The notes under the pieces are model-generated. The model saw only the letters and a list, made by a program, of their open reading frames with translations, searched no databases and was not told the origin of the DNA. DNA of 64,000 bases from Saccharothrix carnea (lineage in GTDB: Bacteria; Actinomycetota; Actinomycetes; Mycobacteriales; Pseudonocardiaceae), in assembly GCF_003014735.1 (NCBI RefSeq), contig NZ_PYAX01000007.1, positions 434,001 through 498,000 of the forward strand, read 5' to 3'. Both the position numbers and the translations under genes were made by a program. This document shows positions 37,596 to 50,614 of the stretch, piece by piece. Within the stretch, counting starts at the first letter, position 1; each line of letters opens with the position of its first letter.

Positions 37596-40100
37596 ATGAC
37601 GCGAACGCTCGTAGTGGTCGGTCACGGCATGGTCGGTCACCGCCTCGTGGAGGCCCTCCGCGAGAAGGACGTGACCGGTCAGTGGCGGGTCGTCGTGTTC
37701 GCCGAGGAGACCCGTCCGGCCTACGACCGGGTCGCCTTGTCGTCCTACGTCGACAGCTGGGACGCCGAGTCGCTCAGCCTCGCGCCGCACGAGGACGACG
37801 CCGTCGTGCTGCACCTGGACGACAAGGTGGTGCACATCGACCGGGACAACAAGGTCGTGCGCACCACCAAGGGCAGGGCGCAGCCGTACGACGCGCTGGT
37901 CCTGGCCACCGGCTCGGTCCCGTTCGTGCCGCCCGTGCCGGGCCGCGACCTGCCCGGCTGCCACGTCTACCGCACCATCGAGGACCTCGACGGCATCCGC
38001 GCCACGGTCGAGTCGGCGCGCGCCGCCGGACGGCACGCGGGCATGGTGCTCGGCGGCGGCCTGCTCGGCCTGGAAGCGGCGAACGCGCTGCGCGGCATGG
38101 GCATCTCGCCGCACGTGGTCGAACTCGGCCCGCGGTTGATGCCGCTGCAGGTGGACGAGGGTGGCGGCGGCCTGCTCAAGCGCCTGGTCGAGAAGCTGGA
38201 CCTGACCGTGCACACCGGCACGTCGGCGTCCTCCATCGAGCAGGACGGCGAACGGCTCATCGCCAAGCTGTCCAACGGCGTCGAGCTGGACCTGGACGTC
38301 GTGGTGTTCTCCGCGGGCATCCGGCCGCGCGACGAGCTGGCCCGTTCGTTCGGTCTCACCGTCGGCGAACGCGGCGGCATCGTGGTCGACCAGGCCTGCC
38401 GCACCTCCGACGAGCACATCTACGCCATCGGCGAGTGCGCCAACATCGGTGGCATGGTCTACGGGCTGGTCGCGCCCGGCTACTCCATGGCCGAGGTCGT
38501 GGCCGACCGGCTGCTCGGCGGCTCCGCCGAGTTCCCCGGTGCGGACATGTCCACCAAGCTCAAGCTCCTCGGCGTGGACGTCGCCTCGTTCGGCGACGCG
38601 CACGCCAAGGAGGAGGGCGCGCTGGAGGTCGTCGTCAACGACGCCGTGGCGGGCACGTACGCCAAGGTCGTGGTGTCCGACGACGCGAAGACCCTGCTCG
38701 GCGGCATCCTGGTCGGTGACGCGTCCAAGTACACGATCCTGCGCTCGCTGGTCGGCCGGCCCGTGCCCGGCGACCCGGTGGCGCTGATCGGGCCCGAGGG
38801 CGGCGTCGAGCTGTCCATGCCGCACGACGCCCAGGTGTGCTCGTGCCACGCGGTCACCAAGCAGCAGATCGTGGACGTGGTCAACTCCGGCGACGCGGTG
38901 GACGTGCCGGGCATCAAGGCCTGCACCAAGGCGGGCACCGGCTGCGGCTCGTGCGTGCCGATGCTGAAGAAGCTGCTGTCCGAGTGCGGCGTCGAGCAGT
39001 CCCGCGCGCTGTGCGAGCACTTCGACCACTCGCGCGCCGACCTGTTCGAGATCGTCCGATCCACCGGCATCACCACGTTCAGCGACCTGATCACCCGGCA
39101 CGGCCGCGGCCTGGGCTGCGACCTCTGCAAGCCCGCCGTCGCCTCGATCCTCGCGTCGCTGGACAACGGGCACGTGCTGGAGGGCGAGCAGGCCACCCTG
39201 CAGGACACCAACGACCGGTTCCTGGCCAACATGCAGCGCAACGGCACCTACTCGGTCGTGCCGCGCATCCCCGGCGGCGAGATCACGCCGGAGAAGCTGA
39301 TCGTCATCGGCGAGGTCGCCCGCGACTTCGGCCTCTACACCAAGATCACCGGCGGCCAGCGGATCGACCTGTTCGGCGCGACCGTCGACCAGCTGCCGGA
39401 GATCTGGAAGCGCCTGGTGGACGCCGGGTTCGAGTCCGGGCACGCCTACGGCAAGGCGTTGCGCACGGTGAAGTCGTGCGTCGGCACCACGTGGTGCCGC
39501 TACGGCGTGCAGGACTCGGTGTCGCTGGCCATCGCGCTGGAACTGCGCTACCGCGGCCTGCGGTCGCCGCACAAGCTCAAGTCCGCCGTGTCCGGCTGCG
39601 CGCGTGAGTGCGCCGAGGCGCGCGGCAAGGACTTCGGCATCATCGCGACCGAGAACGGCTGGAACCTCTACGTCGGCGGCAACGGCGGCTTCACCCCGCG
39701 CCACGCCGACCTGATCGCGTCCGATGTGGACACCGAGACCCTGATCAAGCTGATCGACCGGTTCCTGATGTTCTACATCCGCACCGCGGACCGGTTGCAG
39801 CGCACCTCGACGTGGATCGAGTCGCTGGAAGGCGGGCTGGACCACCTGCGCGACGTCATCGTGAACGACAGCCTCGGCATCTGCGCCGACCTGGAAGCCG
39901 CGATGGAGAAGCACGTGGACAACTACGCCGACGAGTGGCGCGGCGTGCTCGAGGACCCGGAGAAGCTGGCCCGCTTCACGTCGTTCGTGAACGCGCCCGG
40001 CACGCCCGACCCCACGATCTCGTTCCGGGAAGAGCGCGGCCAGAAGGTGCCGGTTCTGTTGGGTGTTCCCAGTGTTGTCCAGGCGGAGGTATCCCGATGA
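37596..40100 (+). CDS. nirB: NADH-dependent assimilatory nitrite reductase, large subunit
   Basis: This 834-residue enzyme has an N-terminal FAD/NADH part (VVVGHGMVGHRLV, MVLGGGLLGLEAAN, YAIGECANIG), two BFD-like [2Fe-2S] regions (VCSCHAVTKQQ...TGCGSC and GCDLCKP) and a C-terminal siroheme half with cluster cysteines C628, C634, C668 and C672. It reduces nitrite to ammonium in the cytoplasm. ATG at 37596 follows gaaggg; 119 bp of upstream space can hold a promoter. It overlaps nirD by 4 nt (ATGA). Confidence 0.95.
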   Translation: MTRTLVVVGHGMVGHRLVEALREKDVTGQWRVVVFAEETRPAYDRVALSSYVDSWDAESLSLAPHEDDAVVLHLDDKVVHIDRDNKVVRTTKGRAQPYDALVLATGSVPFVPPVPGRDLPGCHVYRTIEDLDGIRATVESARAAGRHAGMVLGGGLLGLEAANALRGMGISPHVVELGPRLMPLQVDEGGGGLLKRLVEKLDLTVHTGTSASSIEQDGERLIAKLSNGVELDLDVVVFSAGIRPRDELARSFGLTVGERGGIVVDQACRTSDEHIYAIGECANIGGMVYGLVAPGYSMAEVVADRLLGGSAEFPGADMSTKLKLLGVDVASFGDAHAKEEGALEVVVNDAVAGTYAKVVVSDDAKTLLGGILVGDASKYTILRSLVGRPVPGDPVALIGPEGGVELSMPHDAQVCSCHAVTKQQIVDVVNSGDAVDVPGIKACTKAGTGCGSCVPMLKKLLSECGVEQSRALCEHFDHSRADLFEIVRSTGITTFSDLITRHGRGLGCDLCKPAVASILASLDNGHVLEGEQATLQDTNDRFLANMQRNGTYSVVPRIPGGEITPEKLIVIGEVARDFGLYTKITGGQRIDLFGATVDQLPEIWKRLVDAGFESGHAYGKALRTVKSCVGTTWCRYGVQDSVSLAIALELRYRGLRSPHKLKSAVSGCARECAEARGKDFGIIATENGWNLYVGGNGGFTPRHADLIASDVDTETLIKLIDRFLMFYIRTADRLQRTSTWIESLEGGLDHLRDVIVNDSLGICADLEAAMEKHVDNYADEWRGVLEDPEKLARFTSFVNAPGTPDPTISFREERGQKVPVLLGVPSVVQAEVSR

Positions 40101-40417
40101 CACCTGTGTGCGAGTTGAGCGCCCTCCGGCCCGACCAGGGAGTCGCGGCCCTGCTGCCGGACGGTTCCCAGGTGGCCGTGTTCCTGACCTCGGCGGGCAC
40201 GGTGCACGCGTTGGGCAACATCGACCCGTTCAGCGGCGCGGCGGTGCTGGCGCGCGGCATCGTCGGCGACCGCGGCGGCGTGCCGGTGGTGGTGTCGCCG
40301 GTCTACAAGCAGGCGTTCGAGCTCTCGACCGGCAAGTGCCTGGACGACCCCTCGACCGGGGTGCCGGTGCACCCGGTGGTCGTGACCGACGGCGTCATCC
40401 AGGTCGGGTCACCGTGA
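40097..40417 (+). CDS. nirD: Nitrite reductase small subunit, Rieske-like fold
   Basis: This 106-residue protein fits NirD by place (ATGA overlap with nirB) and sequence (VHALGNIDPFSGAAVLARG, GVPVVVSPVYKQAFELSTGKCLDDP). The fold is Rieske-like, but neither CxH nor CxxH is present, so it carries no [2Fe-2S] cluster. That is usual for NirD subunits, which support NirB activity. It overlaps the next gene by 4 nt. Confidence 0.92.
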   Translation: MTPVCELSALRPDQGVAALLPDGSQVAVFLTSAGTVHALGNIDPFSGAAVLARGIVGDRGGVPVVVSPVYKQAFELSTGKCLDDPSTGVPVHPVVVTDGVIQVGSP

Positions 40418-41529
40418 ACGCCGCCCCGCTGGCCGGGTACACGGTCGGGGTGACCGCCGCCCGGCGGGCCGACGAGCTCTCGGCTCTCCTGGAGCGCAAG
40501 GGCGCGACCGTGCTGCACGGCGCCGCCATCAGGATCGTGCCGCTGCCCGACGACGCGGAGCTGCTGGCCGCGACGCGGCTGGTGGTGGAGGAACCGGTGG
40601 ACGTCGCGGTGGCGACCACCGGCATCGGCTTCCGCGGCTGGGTCGAGGCCGCGGAGGGGTGGGGCCTGGGCGCGCGGCTGCTGTCGCGGCTGTCCGGGGC
40701 GCGGGTGCTGGCCAGGGGGCCGAAGGCGCGGGGCGCGGTGCGTGCCGCCGGGTTGGTGGAGGCGTGGTCGCCGGAGGGGGAGAGCAACGCCGAGCTGCTC
40801 GACCACCTGTTGCGGACGGGTGTGTCCGGGCAGCGCATCGCCGTGCAGCTGCACGGCGAGCCGTTGCCGGAGTTCACGTCGACCTTGCGCGCGGCCGGTG
40901 CCACGGTCGTGGAGGTCCCCGTCTACCGCTGGACCGGCCCGGCCGACCCCGCGCCTCTGGAACGGCTGCTGGAGGCCGTGCTGGCGGGCCAGGTGGACGC
41001 GCTGACGTTCACCAGCGCGCCCGCCGCCGCGTCCGTGCTGCGGGTGGCGGAGAGCATGGGCAAGCTGACCGAGCTGACCTCGGTGCTGCGGCGGGACGTG
41101 CTGGTGGTGGGCGTCGGCTCGATCACCGCCGGACCGCTCGTGGCGGCGGGCATCCCGGTGGTGCAGCCCGCCCGTGCCCGGATCGGCGCGCTGGCCCGTG
41201 AGCTGACGCTGGAACTGCCCGCCCGGGCGACCCGGCTGCGGATCGCGGCCCGGGACATCGAACTGCGCGGCCAGGCCGTGGTGGTGGACGGCGAACTGCG
41301 CCCCGTGCCGCCCGCGCCGATGGCCGTGCTGCGGGTGCTGGCCGCCGCGCGTGGCCGGGTGGTGTCGCGGCGCGAGTTGCTGGCCGCGCTGCCCAGCGGT
41401 GGTGAGGAGCACGCCGTGGAGACCGCGATCGGCCGGCTGCGCTCGGCGCTGGGCGAACCGCGCATGGTCACCACCGTCGTCAAGCGCGGCTACCGCCTGG
41501 CCATGGACCCCGCCGGAGTCGCGGTATGA
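40414..41529 (+). CDS. Uroporphyrinogen-III synthase (HemD)-like fused to an OmpR-type winged helix
   Basis: This 371-residue protein has a HemD-like N-terminal region (about 1-265; GYTVGVTAARRADEL, TTGIGFRGW, TFTSAPAAASVL) and a C-terminal trans_reg_C winged helix (about 285-365; VLRVLAAARGRVVSRREL then EEHAVETAIGRLRSALG and VKRGYRLAM). A similar fusion is known in mycobacteria beside narK3 (Rv0260c, by memory). It could make uro'gen III for siroheme, act as a tetrapyrrole-sensing regulator of this cluster, or both. GTG overlaps nirD by 4 nt and the chelatase gene by 4 nt. Confidence 0.9.
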   Translation: MNAAPLAGYTVGVTAARRADELSALLERKGATVLHGAAIRIVPLPDDAELLAATRLVVEEPVDVAVATTGIGFRGWVEAAEGWGLGARLLSRLSGARVLARGPKARGAVRAAGLVEAWSPEGESNAELLDHLLRTGVSGQRIAVQLHGEPLPEFTSTLRAAGATVVEVPVYRWTGPADPAPLERLLEAVLAGQVDALTFTSAPAAASVLRVAESMGKLTELTSVLRRDVLVVGVGSITAGPLVAAGIPVVQPARARIGALARELTLELPARATRLRIAARDIELRGQAVVVDGELRPVPPAPMAVLRVLAAARGRVVSRRELLAALPSGGEEHAVETAIGRLRSALGEPRMVTTVVKRGYRLAMDPAGVAV

Positions 41530-42191
41530 CCCTCGTTCTCGTCGCGCACGGCACCCGTGACCCCGCAGGTGCCGTTGTGGTGGAAGAAATCGCGTCCCTG
41601 GTGCGTGCCCGGTTGGGTGGCGTGCCGGTGCGGGTGGCTTACGCGGACGTGCGGCAGCCGGACGTCACCTCGGTGCTGTCGTCCGTCTCCGGCCCGGCCG
41701 TCGTCGTGCCCGCCTTCCTCGCCGCCGGGTACCACGTCCGGGTGGACATCCCGGCGCAGGTCGAGGCGTCCGGTCACCCCGACGTGGTGATCACGGACCC
41801 GATCGGGCCCGCCCTGCTGCCCGCGCTGCTGGCCCGGTTGACCGAGGCCGGCTGGGCGCCGGGCGACTCGGTGGTGCTGGCCGCCGCGGGCTCGTCGGAC
41901 CCCCGTGCGCTGGCCGACGTCCGCGCCGTCGCCACGGCCTTGTCGCGCCGCGTGGGTCCGGTGACCATCGGTTACGCCGCCACCGCCGAACCCCGCATCA
42001 CGGACGTGGTGGCCGCGGCGTCGGGCCGGGTGGCGGTGGCCTCGTGGTTGCTGGCGCCGGGTCTGTTCCACCAGGTCGTGGCCGGTTCGGGGGCGCACGT
42101 CGTGGCGGAGCCGATCGGGGCTCACCTGCGGGTGGTGGAGGCGGTCCTGCTGCGGTACTACGAGGCCCGCTGCTTCCAGGACGTCGCCTGA
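41526..42191 (+). CDS. Sirohydrochlorin chelatase (CbiX/SirB-like)
   Basis: This 221-residue protein of the CbiX/SirB chelatase family has VAHGTRDPAG with the metal-binding His at the start, and the second half-domain LAAAGSSDPRA and LLAPGLFHQVV with its His. It would insert Fe2+ (or Co2+) into sirohydrochlorin; the nirB neighbourhood indicates iron for siroheme. ATG overlaps the HemD-like stop (ATGA) and it is the last gene of the cluster. Rv0259c of M. tuberculosis is comparable by memory. Confidence 0.91.
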   Translation: MTLVLVAHGTRDPAGAVVVEEIASLVRARLGGVPVRVAYADVRQPDVTSVLSSVSGPAVVVPAFLAAGYHVRVDIPAQVEASGHPDVVITDPIGPALLPALLARLTEAGWAPGDSVVLAAAGSSDPRALADVRAVATALSRRVGPVTIGYAATAEPRITDVVAAASGRVAVASWLLAPGLFHQVVAGSGAHVVAEPIGAHLRVVEAVLLRYYEARCFQDVA

Positions 42192-42194
42192 CCC

Positions 42195-42300
42195 GCGTGT
42201 CCTACGTCCGGAACACGAGAGTCCTACGTTCGGAGCGCGAGAGTCCTACGTTCGGAGCGCGAGAGTCCTACGTTCGCGACCCCCGAGTTCAACGCTCGGG
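42195..42300. repeat. 22-bp tandem repeat with inverted end, after the nitrate cluster
   Basis: A unit starting gagagtcctacgttcgg is repeated at 42217-42238 and 42239-42260 exactly, partially at 42261-42275, and degenerately at 42195-42216. The block ends in cccgag-ttcaacg-ctcggg (42282-42300), an inverted repeat. gacccccgagttcaacgctc at 42278-42297 is matched at 19 of 20 positions inside adnB (49053-49072). No coding potential. It looks like an interspersed repeat family. Confidence 0.75.
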
Positions 42301-42328
42301 TGTCGTCGGCGTGCCGCTGTGGCAGTGG

Positions 42329-42350
42329 AATAGTTGAGGTTTCAACTATT
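42329..42350. promoter_or_regulatory. Perfect AT-rich palindrome (operator)
   Basis: aatagttga and its exact complement tcaactatt are separated by 4 nt (ggtt), about 53 bp upstream of the TPR gene. ttgacg follows directly (42352-42357), a -35 match. Such a palindrome in this GC-rich DNA is probably a regulator site; TAGTTGA/TCAACTA arms are like those bound by MarR-type regulators. No MarR gene is adjacent. Confidence 0.75.
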
Positions 42351-42402
42351 GTTGACGCGGGTGAGACCGCCGAACCGGGCGGTCACCGCCCGAGGAGGTG
42401 TC

Positions 42403-42807
42403 ATGACCGACGTCCTGGAGCTGCTGCGCAAGGGTCGCATGTTCCGCGCGTCCGGCGACCCGAGCGGCGCGGCGCGCTACCTGGCCGAGGCCGCGGAGCA
42501 CGCGCCGCACGACCGGACCGTGCTGACCGAGCTGGCGCTGGCGCACTTCCAGTCGGCCGCGCTGGGCAAGGCCGAGGGCGTGCTGACCACCCTGGTCGAC
42601 CTCGACCCGTCGGACGGCTACACGCGCCTGCTGCTCGGCCGCACGCTCAGCCGGCAGAGCAGGCACGCCGAGGCGCTGCCGCAACTGCGCCTGGCCGCCG
42701 CGATCACGCAGGACCCCGAGGTCGCGTCCGAGGTGGCCCGGGTCGAGGCCCGGCTCACCACCGACCGGGTCACCACAGGCCAGGAGGCTCTTCCGCCTTC
42801 TCCTTGA
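42403..42807 (+). CDS. Small tetratricopeptide-repeat protein
   Basis: This 134-residue protein consists of about three TPR-like helical repeats (GDPSGAARYLAEAAEHAPHD, LALAHFQSAALGKAEGVLTTL, LLGRTLSRQSRHAEALPQLR). It is cytosolic and probably a protein-interaction adaptor. ATG at 42403 has gaggagg. It overlaps the convergent alkyltransferase-like gene by 38 bp. Confidence 0.8.
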   Translation: MTDVLELLRKGRMFRASGDPSGAARYLAEAAEHAPHDRTVLTELALAHFQSAALGKAEGVLTTLVDLDPSDGYTRLLLGRTLSRQSRHAEALPQLRLAAAITQDPEVASEVARVEARLTTDRVTTGQEALPPSP

Positions 42808-43096
42808 CCGCGTCCTCCCAGCGGTACGTGCGCAGGTCGACCTTGCCGTTGTCGGCCACCACGCCCTCCTCGCGCAGCAGCTGCAACTGCTCGTCGGCGA
42901 TGTGGGGCGCGCACGTGCCGTTGGCGCGCAGCACCCGGTGCCACGGCAGGTCGTGCCCGTCCTGGTTGAGCACCTGCCCGACCAGGCGGGGCGACGGCGC
43001 GCGGGCGATGTCGGCGACGTCACCGTAGGTCGCGACCCGGCCGCGCGGGATCTTGCGCACGACCTCGCGGACCATCTCGTGCAGCTCTTCGTCCAC
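42770..43096 (-). CDS. Alkyltransferase-like (ATL/MGMT-family) DNA-binding protein
   Basis: This 108-residue protein has the MGMT DNA-binding fold (RGRVATYGDVADIA, RLVGQVLNQDG) but the active PCHRV is replaced by PWHRV (Trp52). That makes it an alkyltransferase-like protein that flags O6-alkylguanine for other repair, not a transferase. GTG at 43096 is preferred; aagctt 6 nt upstream could be a -10. In M. tuberculosis Rv3204 lies in the same place next to adnAB. It overlaps the TPR gene at its 3' end. Confidence 0.88.
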   Translation of the reverse strand: MDEELHEMVREVVRKIPRGRVATYGDVADIARAPSPRLVGQVLNQDGHDLPWHRVLRANGTCAPHIADEQLQLLREEGVVADNGKVDLRTYRWEDAVKEKAEEPPGLW

Positions 43097-43203
43097 ACCC
43101 CCAAGCTTTCCACCTCCGCCGCAACCACCCCACGCGACCTCGCCCGCGACGGCGGAGGCGGCGCAATCCAGCACTGTCGGGGGTCTGTGGTTCCATCTGC
43201 GCC

Positions 43204-46200
43204 GTGGCAGTGAACAGGGCGCCGTTGCTGGTGCGCCGGGTGCGGCAGGACGAGCCCCGGCGTGACTGGGACGCGCCCGCACGCGCCGTGTTCGACCACG
43301 CCGGCGGTCCGTTGCGCGTGCTGGGCGGCCCCGGTACCGGCAAGACGACGTTGCTGGCCGAGGTGGTGGCGCACCGGGTGCTGCGCGGCGGCGTGCACCC
43401 GGAGAACGTGCTGGTCCTCACCCCGAACCGACGCGCTGCCGAGGCGATGCGCGCGCACATCACCCGCCTGCTGACCGGCGCCCGGACGGACGGCGTGCTG
43501 CCGACCACGCAGGAACCCCTGGTCCGCACGGTCCACTCCTACGCCTTCGCGGTCCTGCGCGCCCAATCCGTCCACCAAGGCGAACCGGCCCCTCGCCTGC
43601 TCTCCGGCCCCGAACAGGACGCCGTGGTGCGCGAACTGCTCGCCGGTGACGTGAGCATGGGCGCGCCGAAGTGGCCCGAACGCCTCCGCCCCGCCCTCAC
43701 CCTCCCCGGCTTCGCCCACGAACTGCGGGACCTGATGCTGCGCGCCACCGAACGCGGCCTCGCCCCGGAGGACCTGACCGAGCTGGGCCGCAAGCACTCC
43801 CGCGAGGAGTGGGTGGCGGCCGGTCTGTTCGCCACCCAGTACGAACAGGTGAACCTGCTGGCCAGCAGCGGCCAGGGGCACGCGCCATCCTTCGACGCGG
43901 CGGAGCTGGTCGGCAGCGCGCTGCTCGCCTTCCAGACCGAGCCGGACGTGCTGGCCGCCGAACACCGACGCGTCCGGCACCTGCTCGTGGACGACGCCCA
44001 GCACCTCGACCCGTTGCAGTACGAGTTCATCAGGACCCTCGGCGAATCCGCCCAGGAGTTCGTCCTGGCGGGCGACCCGGACCAGGCGGTGTTCTCCTTC
44101 CGGGGCGCCGACCCCACGCTGCTGGCCGAGGCGGACGGGCCCGCGGTGGTCCTCACCACGGGCTACCGGATGGCACCGGAGATCCGGGCCGCCGTGGGCC
44201 GCCTGGCCGCACGCCTGCCGGGCGCCTCACCGACCCGCGACGTCTCCCCGGTCGACGGCACCGGCCACGTCCGAGTCCGCCTGTTCGCGTCCGCCGCGCA
44301 GGAGGCGAGCTGGGTGGCCGACCAACTGCGCCGGGCACACCTGATCGACGAGATCCCCTGGTCCCAGATGGCCGTCGTGGCGCGCTCGGCGACGAGATCC
44401 CTGCCGGTCCTGCAACGCGCCCTGCTCGCGGCGGGCGTGCCGGTGGCCGTGCCGCGCGACGAACTGCCGCTGGCCCGGCAACCGGCGGTGATGCCGTTCC
44501 TGGCGTTGCTGCGGTGCGCGGCCGTGCCGGGCAGCCTGGACGAGGACACCGCGGCGATGCTGCTGTCGTCACCGCTGGGCGGCGCGGACCCGTTGGCGCT
44601 GCGGCGGTTGCGGCGCGGTCTGCGCCGGCTGGAGCTGGCCGCGGGCCGCGACCGGCCGAGCGGCGAGCTGCTGGTCGAGGTGATCGAGTCGGACGACCGG
44701 CTGGCCGCGCTGGAGGACGCCGAGGCGCAGCCGGCCCGACGCATCGCCGGGCTGCTCCGCAAGGCGCGCAAGGGGATCGCGGACGGACTGTCGGTCGAGC
44801 AGGTGCTGTGGGAGCTGTGGCAGACCACGGGCCTGGAGCTGCGCTGGGTGGCGCAGTCCGCGCGGCACGGCACGGTGGGCATGCAGGCCGACCGTGACCT
44901 GGACGCGATCGTGGCGCTGTTCGAGGCCGCCGCGAAGTACGTGGACCGGCTGCCGGGTTCGGGCGCGGAGGGTTTCGCGGACTACCTGGCCGCGCAGGAG
45001 ATCGTGGGCGACACGCTGGCCGCCGCCGCACCCACCGGTGAAGCGGTGTCGGTGCTGACCGCGCACGCCGCCGCCGGTCGCGAGTGGACGGTCGTGGCCG
45101 TGCCGGGCGTGCAGGAGGGCAGCTGGCCCGACCTGCGGCTGCGCGGGTCGCTGCTCGGCGTGGAACGCATGGTCGACGTGGTCGCGGGCGTGTCCGCCGA
45201 GACGGTGTCCGCCGTCGCGCCCATCCTGGCCGAGGAACGACGCCTGCTCCTCGTCGCCGCGAGCCGGGCCCGGCGAACGCTGCTGGTCAGCGCCGTCCGC
45301 GGCGAGGACGAGCAGCCGTCCCGGTTCCTGGACGAGATCGAGGAGCTGTCCACCGGCGAACCGGAACGCCCGACGTTCACCCCCGAGCGCGGCCTGGTCC
45401 TGGCCGAGCTGGTCGGCGAACTGCGCCGCGTCGTGTGCTCCGACGACGAGCCGGCCGACCGCCGTGAGCGCGCGGCCGTCCAGCTGGCCCGGTTGGCCGC
45501 CGAGGGCGTGCCCGGCGCTCACCCCGATTCCTGGTACGGCTTGGCGGACGTCACCACGGACAGTCCACTGTGGACCGACGAGCACACGGTGAGCGTGTCG
45601 CCGTCCACCGTGGAGACGCTGGCGAAGTGCCCGCTGCGCTGGGTCGTCGAACGGCACGGCGGGCAGGACCCGGCCGAGCTGGCGTCGATCACCGGCACCC
45701 TCGTCCACGCCCTCGCGCAAGCCGCCGCGACCGGCGCGGACGAGAAGGAGCTGCGCGCCAAGCTGGACGAGGCGTGGGCCGCGGTCGACGCGGGCGCGCC
45801 CTGGTTCTCCCGCCGCGAGCGGATCCGGGTGGAACGGATGCTCGACACGTTCCTGGGCTGGCTCGCCTCCAGCCGCTCCCAGCTCACCCAGGTCGCGGTC
45901 GAGGAGGAGATCTCCGTCGAGATCCCCCGGCAGGACGGCGGCCCGAAACTGCGCGTGCGCGGCCGGGTCGACCGGCTGGAGACCGATCGGGACGGGCGAC
46001 CGGTCGTGGTGGACGTCAAGACCGGCAAGACCCCGGTGAGCAAGAACGACGCCCGGGAGCACCCGCAGCTGGCCGTCTACCAGCTGGCGTCGGCGCTGGG
46101 CGGCTTCACGCACCTCGGCCTGGGCACCGACCCGGGCGGCGCGCGGCTGCTGTACGTGGCCAAGGAGGACCGCAAGACCGGTGCCGTCGAACGGGAGCAG

Positions 46201-46368
46201 GCGCCGCTGGACGAGCAGGGCGTGCGGGTGTGGCTGGAGGCCGTGCAGCTGGCCGCCGGGTCGAGCGTCGGGCCGCGGTACCGGGCCGCGGAGAACGCGG
46301 ACTGTGATCGCTGCCCGGCCCGCACCACCTGCCCGGTGCACTCGTCGGGCCGTCAGGTGAGCCAATAA
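43204..46368 (+). CDS. adnA: Mycobacterial-type DNA end-resection helicase-nuclease, subunit AdnA
   Basis: This 1054-residue protein has an N-terminal UvrD-like motor with Walker A GGPGTGKT (41-48) and motif II DDAQH (rather than DExQ), and a C-terminal RecB-like nuclease with [10 protein letters not shown] Fe-S staple is formed by C809 and [10 protein letters not shown] (C1034, C1037, C1043). It pairs with AdnB to resect double-strand breaks; in mycobacteria AdnA's motor is the weaker one (family knowledge), which agrees with the changed motif II. It is followed by adnB after a 70-bp gap. Confidence 0.93.
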   Translation: MAVNRAPLLVRRVRQDEPRRDWDAPARAVFDHAGGPLRVLGGPGTGKTTLLAEVVAHRVLRGGVHPENVLVLTPNRRAAEAMRAHITRLLTGARTDGVLPTTQEPLVRTVHSYAFAVLRAQSVHQGEPAPRLLSGPEQDAVVRELLAGDVSMGAPKWPERLRPALTLPGFAHELRDLMLRATERGLAPEDLTELGRKHSREEWVAAGLFATQYEQVNLLASSGQGHAPSFDAAELVGSALLAFQTEPDVLAAEHRRVRHLLVDDAQHLDPLQYEFIRTLGESAQEFVLAGDPDQAVFSFRGADPTLLAEADGPAVVLTTGYRMAPEIRAAVGRLAARLPGASPTRDVSPVDGTGHVRVRLFASAAQEASWVADQLRRAHLIDEIPWSQMAVVARSATRSLPVLQRALLAAGVPVAVPRDELPLARQPAVMPFLALLRCAAVPGSLDEDTAAMLLSSPLGGADPLALRRLRRGLRRLELAAGRDRPSGELLVEVIESDDRLAALEDAEAQPARRIAGLLRKARKGIADGLSVEQVLWELWQTTGLELRWVAQSARHGTVGMQADRDLDAIVALFEAAAKYVDRLPGSGAEGFADYLAAQEIVGDTLAAAAPTGEAVSVLTAHAAAGREWTVVAVPGVQEGSWPDLRLRGSLLGVERMVDVVAGVSAETVSAVAPILAEERRLLLVAASRARRTLLVSAVRGEDEQPSRFLDEIEELSTGEPERPTFTPERGLVLAELVGELRRVVCSDDEPADRRERAAVQLARLAAEGVPGAHPDSWYGLADVTTDSPLWTDEHTVSVSPSTVETLAKCPLRWVVERHGGQDPAELASITGTLVHALAQAAATGADEKELRAKLDEAWAAVDAGAPWFSRRERIRVERMLDTFLGWLASSRSQLTQVAVEEEISVEIPRQDGGPKLRVRGRVDRLETDRDGRPVVVDVKTGKTPVSKNDAREHPQLAVYQLASALGGFTHLGLGTDPGGARLLYVAKEDRKTGAVEREQAPLDEQGVRVWLEAVQLAAGSSVGPRYRAAENADCDRCPARTTCPVHSSGRQVSQ

Positions 46369-46438
46369 GGCCGGCCTGACCAGCGAATACGGCTTCCGCC
46401 TGCGGGTCGCCGAAGCAGCCGGGGCCCGACCACGGAGA

Positions 46439-49995
<3,557 letters not shown>

Positions 49996-49999
<4 letters not shown>

Positions 50000-50535
50000 C
50001 TGTTCACCCGCGCGTTCGCGGGCACTTCCTTCAACACCCGGTCGTAGAGCACTTCCAGCAGCCACCGCCCGAACAGCGACGGCCCGAACTCGGTCGACCG
50101 GTCCTCCGGCGGCACCAGCAGCTCGGCGGCGCCCGCCGAGTCCACCGCGACCACACCGATGCCGTAGTAGTCCAGCTCGATCAACGGCCACGACTGCGTG
50201 CCCTGCGGCCCGGCGGGCAACACCACCGAGCACGGCGCGAGCGTCATCAAGGTTCCGCACGACTGCAACGCGCGGTCGACCGTGGACTCGCCCACCAGGA
50301 CGCCGACCAGCTCCACCGCGGGCACGGGCAACCGGTCGTGCGCGGCCGGCTCGAACCACGAGCGGAACCACGACGGGTCGGCCTGCGGCGGCCAGCCGTT
50401 CGCGCTGCGCCACTCGTGCACATCGGCACGAACCCGCACGACGGCCGACACCTGGTGGCCCAGCACGGCGACGTCGGGCACGACGATGCCGCGCCAACCC
50501 AGCGCCGACGCGGCATGGTGGAGGAGCGGTTGCAC
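49996..50535 (-). CDS. Hypothetical protein, convergent with adnB
   Basis: This 179-residue protein contains no domain known to me. It shows [25 protein letters not shown] and a C-terminal [14 protein letters not shown] helix; no signal or membrane segment. A perfect TAGGAT box lies 6 nt before the GTG, so it is likely leaderless. Its stop codon shares bases with the adnB stop (CTAG). Confidence 0.75.
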
Positions 50536-50614
50536 TCGGGCATCCTAGGACTGGTTGCGGTTTCAATGACAGACCCTCGGCCGCGCTGGGTGGCCAACCC
50601 ACTGCCGAGAGTGA

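Noticed and set aside
42195-42300. CRISPR array
   Set aside because: The 22-bp repeats are directly adjacent without spacers, and there are no cas genes nearby; the Cas4-like nuclease at 15926 is a solitary RecB-family protein.
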